From Eudromia elegans (Eukaryota; Chordata; Aves; Tinamiformes; Tinamidae), in NCBI GenBank assembly GCA_003342815.1, contig PTEX01000004.1, positions 310,001 to 374,000 of the forward strand: a stretch of DNA of 64,000 nucleotides, read 5' to 3'. A program made the translations under genes and the position numbers. The notes under the pieces were generated by a model. That model made no database searches and had not been told where the DNA came from. It saw nothing but the letters and a program-made list of their open reading frames with translations. Below are positions 59,501 through 64,000 of this stretch, in pieces (positions within the stretch are counted from its first letter, which is position 1; the number at the start of each line of letters is the position of its first letter).

Positions 59501-60958
59501 GCGCTGGACTTGTTTATTTGTTATCTGTTAATTCCATCTCTCTTCAGACTGGAATTGTTTTAATCTTAAGACTGCTTTTCTCATCTGTCATCTACATTAC
59601 ACTATCATATCAGAAGATGCCATTCCACTAAATTAACATCACTTCTCCACCTAACCCACACTAATAATTTTAGTAGCTGATATGCCCAGGGAATGACAGA
59701 AAGAAGATGACAGTTCTTTCTTATTACATAATCTCTTCTCGTATGAATTCTGCCACTGTGTTTGCTGAAATAAAACCAAGGTAAATTGACTAACATCAGA
59801 TCACAAGCAACTTAATTTTAAAGATTATCTCATAGGCAATAGCAATTTATCTTAATAATTTTGTCTAGATTTTCTAAAAGATACCATTCATGCTACTGCC
59901 ACTTTGTAGTGGAAAATAGTAAAGGATCAGAATCACTGCAGTAAACTTAAAATATTCTTGATTCCAGGCAGAAAATAGACTACTAACTCTTTTAGGAGAT
60001 CTGCTGAAGTGCTTAGCATAGGAACTTAAAAACTTGTATTGAGATGTTTATTTCTTCAGCGTGTCAATGTCAAATTACCATCAGTAGAAACAACTGCTGG
60101 CATGGAAAATGTTTCTGGAAAATGATGCTGAGGTTTGCTAAAGATGGTCCCTGTATCATTCTGCAAATATGGCTTTCTTTGTAACTCACATTGTTAAACA
60201 GACATCAAGCTGGGAAGTCACCCCAATTTCACTGAGAGCACGAGTGTTGCAGTTTTGTACTCGGTGTGGAAAATGATTAAGATGAGTTGTGCTTACTGCT
60301 GACCAAGAGAAAAATTTGAGTCTCTGACATAAGCTACTTGGTGTATGGAGCTCCATGATAGTACCATTTTTAGTGAAGCTTTCCAGGCTTGCGCCAAGCC
60401 TGACAACATCATCTCATCTTATCTCCACTAGTTAAAATAAACAAAAATTTTAGAAGGTTAAATAATCAGTTCTTTTTTGTGGAAAAAAGATTATCAAAGT
60501 CAAAAAACACTTTTTATGAGCGGAAATAATTTCTTAAACTTGAGTAGCTCCTTTCACAGACTTTGAAGCCTCTGAATGTATTAGTCAACATTAGACATCA
60601 ACTCTATTTCATGACCTCTATTATTATGAGACACTTGTTCACTTTGATTTCTACTTAACAATGTCCCATACTGCAGGAAACTTTATGTGCAGTGTGCGCT
60701 GAATATAAAACGTGAAACAATTCCATTGCAGATGGTTGATATATGGAGTGCTAGTCCAATGTATTTTAACAAATGTATCAGATGTTCAAATTCCTGCTTC
60801 AGTATTACATTACCAGAAAAAGTGACAAAGATATATCTGTTTAGTCTGTATGTGATTTTGCTGGAGTGTCCATTCTGTAAATCACTATGTTTGAAGCTTA
60901 GTCATTTTTGAAACTGAATTTTATGTTTGTCCCCATTGGAAATGTTGGAGTTTTTTCC

Positions 60959-61018
<60 letters not shown>

Positions 61019-64000
61019 TCTCTGAGTGTGTGATAAAAAATCAGTTAGTCACTTTTGACTTATAGAAACTTTTTTAAAAAAAGTATATATATAGCCACTT
61101 TCTTTTTAACTAACTGAAAACTAAACTAATTTGGATACCTCATTACAAGCAGTGCTAATTAAGTGAATTGGCAAATGAGTAATTTTCCTCTGGATCTTTT
61201 GTTTTTTAATTCAAATAAAATACAGTTTTTTTTTAATTTAATATTCTAACTTTGAAACAAAATTGGTCTTATGTGATCCAGAATTTAGGGAAATTCTCAA
61301 ACTCGAATTGCTCACCCTTATTATTGGATGTGATGCTGTACACGTTACATCACATTTTGCAGTCCACTCTTGCCATTGCTTGTACACTGTGAGAAAAGCC
61401 TGCACCTGTTAACGGAATGGAGAGAGGCACAGTAGAATGAAATTCCTAAACATGCATTTATTCCCTGACATAAAGTCCTTGAAAGACTTTGGCAAGGACT
61501 GCATGTCTTGATTTAATATAAAAGTTTCCCTGATCACATTTCCATTTAAAGCAACTCCCAATAGAATGTTAAGGACATCTCTGTGGAAAAAAAAATGTAT
61601 AAACATCTTTATTAAATTTACCTTTTTTTTATTCCTTTTCAAGTCTTTGAGTATGGGTGTGTATGTATAAATATGTTTCTGCTTTTCATTCCTGTACATT
61701 AAAATGCTCTGGATGTGGTATATTGAAGCTAACTTTGTTGAAGTAACTAGAATTGTTGTAGATCCCTCTATGTTTGATTTTCCCAAATGTAAAGGTGTTT
61801 ATATTTAGACCTGTTCACATAATTACATGCATTCTTCATCATAAACATGCATAAACATGTGTGCCCTACACTGTGCAGTCCATTATGGTGTAGAAGTTCA
61901 GGCTTCAGTGGCGATAGCAGAAGTCTATGCACATTTCACCACATACAATAAGTATGGTCTGGTGAGCAAACAAATACATAAAATTAATTCAAAAATCCAC
62001 TATTTTATTTAGCTACTGTCATAGCAGACTGCATTTTTTTTATTTTACACATTTTTAAAAGTATATGAAGTTTGAGGTTCATTTGGTCTTGTATAGGTAC
62101 TTTTATTTTTCAGGAACACTAAACCAAATTAAATTTTATAACCTGCTGCACTTCTAATTATCCACATCCAAACTGATGAAAATGCAAAAATATTACTGCT
62201 CTTTTTTTCATGCTGATATTGGTTACTACAGCATTTTCAATATAAGGAAACTCAGATTGTCAGATAAAATGTGTGAGTTGAATTTCACACTCATAGTTCA
62301 ATATTTTGTTTCACTTCATTTACTTTCAACAAATACAAGTACCTATAATAAAAATGTGTTGCTAAAGTTAATTATATCTTACATCTAAAGCTGTGTACCA
62401 TGCTTTGAGTATGTTATTGCAAATTTGTGGCTTGATGGGGAGTCCACAGATATGTTTTAAGTATACGGTTGGTTAAGGCGCTGCCTGAAAATTTCATGTA
62501 TTTATTTAATGTCAACATGTGTACCTCCTTCCTACAATTGGAATATAAAATGTTAGCCAACGAAACGGTAACAGAAATGTCAATCTCCATTACTCTTTGC
62601 TGACTTGGGACTTATTCCAACCTATTCCTGAAAGCAACGTTGTAAGTGTTTATTACATCTCAGGTGATACTTAGTACCTTTGCGGGATCAAAGTGGGTAT
62701 TACTCATAATTTAAAGTGTAACATGAAATGTTTTCATTTTGGTAAACTAAACAATAAATTATTTTTCTGATCAATGCTTAGCATCTTTATTCATTTACCT
62801 AACACTGCCATATTTTTTAAAGGACTGAATAGTTTTGCTATGTTGTAGGTGATTGATCTCCTTGATTTTGTGTGAATTTATTATTTCATTCATATGAATG
62901 CTTGATCTGAATGTGTTGTGTCTGATTCTGTTTTTTAACTTACCACTATGAGCAATGATATGCCTTGGATTTTTTTTTTCCCTTCTCTTACTGGTATAAA
63001 ACTTTATTTAGAGAATAGCCTGTTAGTTAGTCTCATTATATTGCAGTATATACACTGTAATACTCATCTTACAGTATTATAAAAAGGGTAGGTCTTTTGG
63101 CCCTTGGCCTTGAATTACTGGTATTTTTGAGAAGTGTTCTTGAATATGGGGCAAAGCTGTTGTGTCTTTAGCCTCTCCCAAGGGCTAAGAGATTCGTTTG
63201 GCTAAGGTGGGTTTCTACAGAATATGTGCCTTCATCTAAGCTAACCTTCCTTTATAGCCAGCAGGGTATGTGGGATCTGTATAATGTGATTCATCTCACC
63301 CCAAAATAAAGACCAACATTGGATCACACTGCCCTGTGTATATTGATTAGATCTCTCTGTATTAAAAAGAGAAATCAGACAGTGGATTTAGATGGTCTTC
63401 ATTATAGGCCCCTTGGTAAGGTGTATTTTGCCATGCCCATCTCCAAGATGTGTGTTTCACCAGAATTTCAGAATGAGTTCTTTCTTACTTCAAATAAAAC
63501 ATCACTGGAATAAAATGCATTTAAACTTGTAAAGATTGAGCCATCTCAGTGTTTAACAGAGCAAAAATCATTCTTGCTAAAGAATTCTAGAGCTGAATTT
63601 CTGTGGAAGCATTTAATAGAAAAAAACCTTTGCATTATACATTAAAATATGAAGCAAAACCAAAATAAAATAATATGCATTACATGATTGCATATAAGAT
63701 GTTATTCTGATTTCTCTTGATAAGATGGCAGACTTTCATTATGTGCTGAGAAATCATTCATTGTCTGTAATTATATTGCTAATTCAGTTTTTGCATGTTT
63801 TTTACATAGCTTTGGAAATGCAATTGTTATACTGCTGATATCTTTCTTTTCAGACCATCTAGACTCTAATATCAGAATATCAAATTCTAATTTGATCTGT
63901 AATGATGAGATCTGTAAAGTTGAAAAAACAACTGATACGTGATACAGAGCTGGTGTCCTGCAGTTTTGTCAAATGAAATCAGGAACTTAAAAATTTTTGT
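56541..64000. other. Downstream intergenic sequence
   Basis: About 7.5 kb without a recognisable gene, exon series, RNA gene or LINE. Open frames are short and biased toward Leu/Ile/Phe/Lys/Ser; the longest (61409-61786, minus) has no family features. A small CpG-bearing word group GACGT..CCGGACGTCAC lies at 58651-58676. In human the next gene on this side would be DIO2, which is not seen here. Confidence 0.7.
60965..61015. repeat. (TC)n microsatellite, about 25 units
   Basis: An uninterrupted run of TC units over about 51 nt, flanked by pyrimidine-rich sequence (CCTTCCTT before, TCCTC after), so a purine/pyrimidine mirror tract of about 65 nt. Likely highly length-polymorphic. Confidence 0.98.

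Noticed and set aside
61409-61786. 125-codon minus-strand open frame downstream of CEP128
   Set aside because: Low-complexity composition, no recognisable family, poly(A)/poly(T) runs within it; chance frame.
1-64000. CRISPR array, bacterial operon, tRNA or rRNA gene, viral provirus
   Set aside because: No regularly spaced direct repeats, no tRNA or rRNA core motifs and no pair of LTRs or gag/pol/env-like frames were seen on either strand; the sequence is vertebrate intron and intergenic DNA.

Overview
The window is vertebrate nuclear DNA, most likely from a bird. Three copies of the 3' part of a CR1 LINE carry the tail typical of avian genomes (near 365-755, 16801-17172 and 33086-33323). 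The DNA is AT-rich and CpG-poor, and the only recognisable gene is split into short exons separated by kilobase introns. No bacterial, phage, plasmid or organelle signature is visible. Species cannot be settled from the sequence alone.

The window holds the 3' part of CEP128 (centrosomal protein of 128 kDa) on the + strand. I placed eight exons by splice signals, reading-frame continuity and remembered similarity to the human protein: 1091-1150, 3562-3754, 29417-29466, 32301-32324 (a 24-nt microexon), 45233-45310, 47250-47363, 50665-50773 and 54540-54646. Together they form one uninterrupted 735-nt frame, encoding the last 244 residues plus a TAG stop at 54644-54646. All seven introns begin with GT and end with AG. 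The rest of the gene lies to the left of the window. CEP128 is a coiled-coil protein of the mother centriole's subdistal appendages and the basal body. The part encoded here is the end of the coiled-coil region and a divergent, Ser/Thr/Lys-rich tail.

Layout: 1-1090 is an intron end with a CR1 copy. From 1091 to 3754 come two exons with a 2.4-kb intron. A 25.7-kb intron (3755-29416) contains a CR1 copy, two MIR-like SINE remnants, simple repeats and a 425-bp CpG-retaining patch. From 29417 to 32324 there is a short exon and the microexon. A 12.9-kb intron (32325-45232) contains a CR1 copy, an old CR1-type reverse-transcriptase remnant, a 30-A tract with an AATAAA hexamer just upstream, and a second CpG-retaining patch. 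From 45233 to 54646 lie the last four exons, with a MIR-like remnant in one intron. From 54647 onward there is a probable 3' UTR and then about 7-9 kb with no recognisable gene, including a (TC)n microsatellite.

No new multi-gene system was found. Points that merit checking are the frame-neutral microexon, the bird-type C-terminal tail, two CpG-retaining intronic patches, a 21-bp inverted repeat, an unidentified GC-rich 79-codon reading frame, and a poly(A) tract that looks like a retroposed mRNA end.
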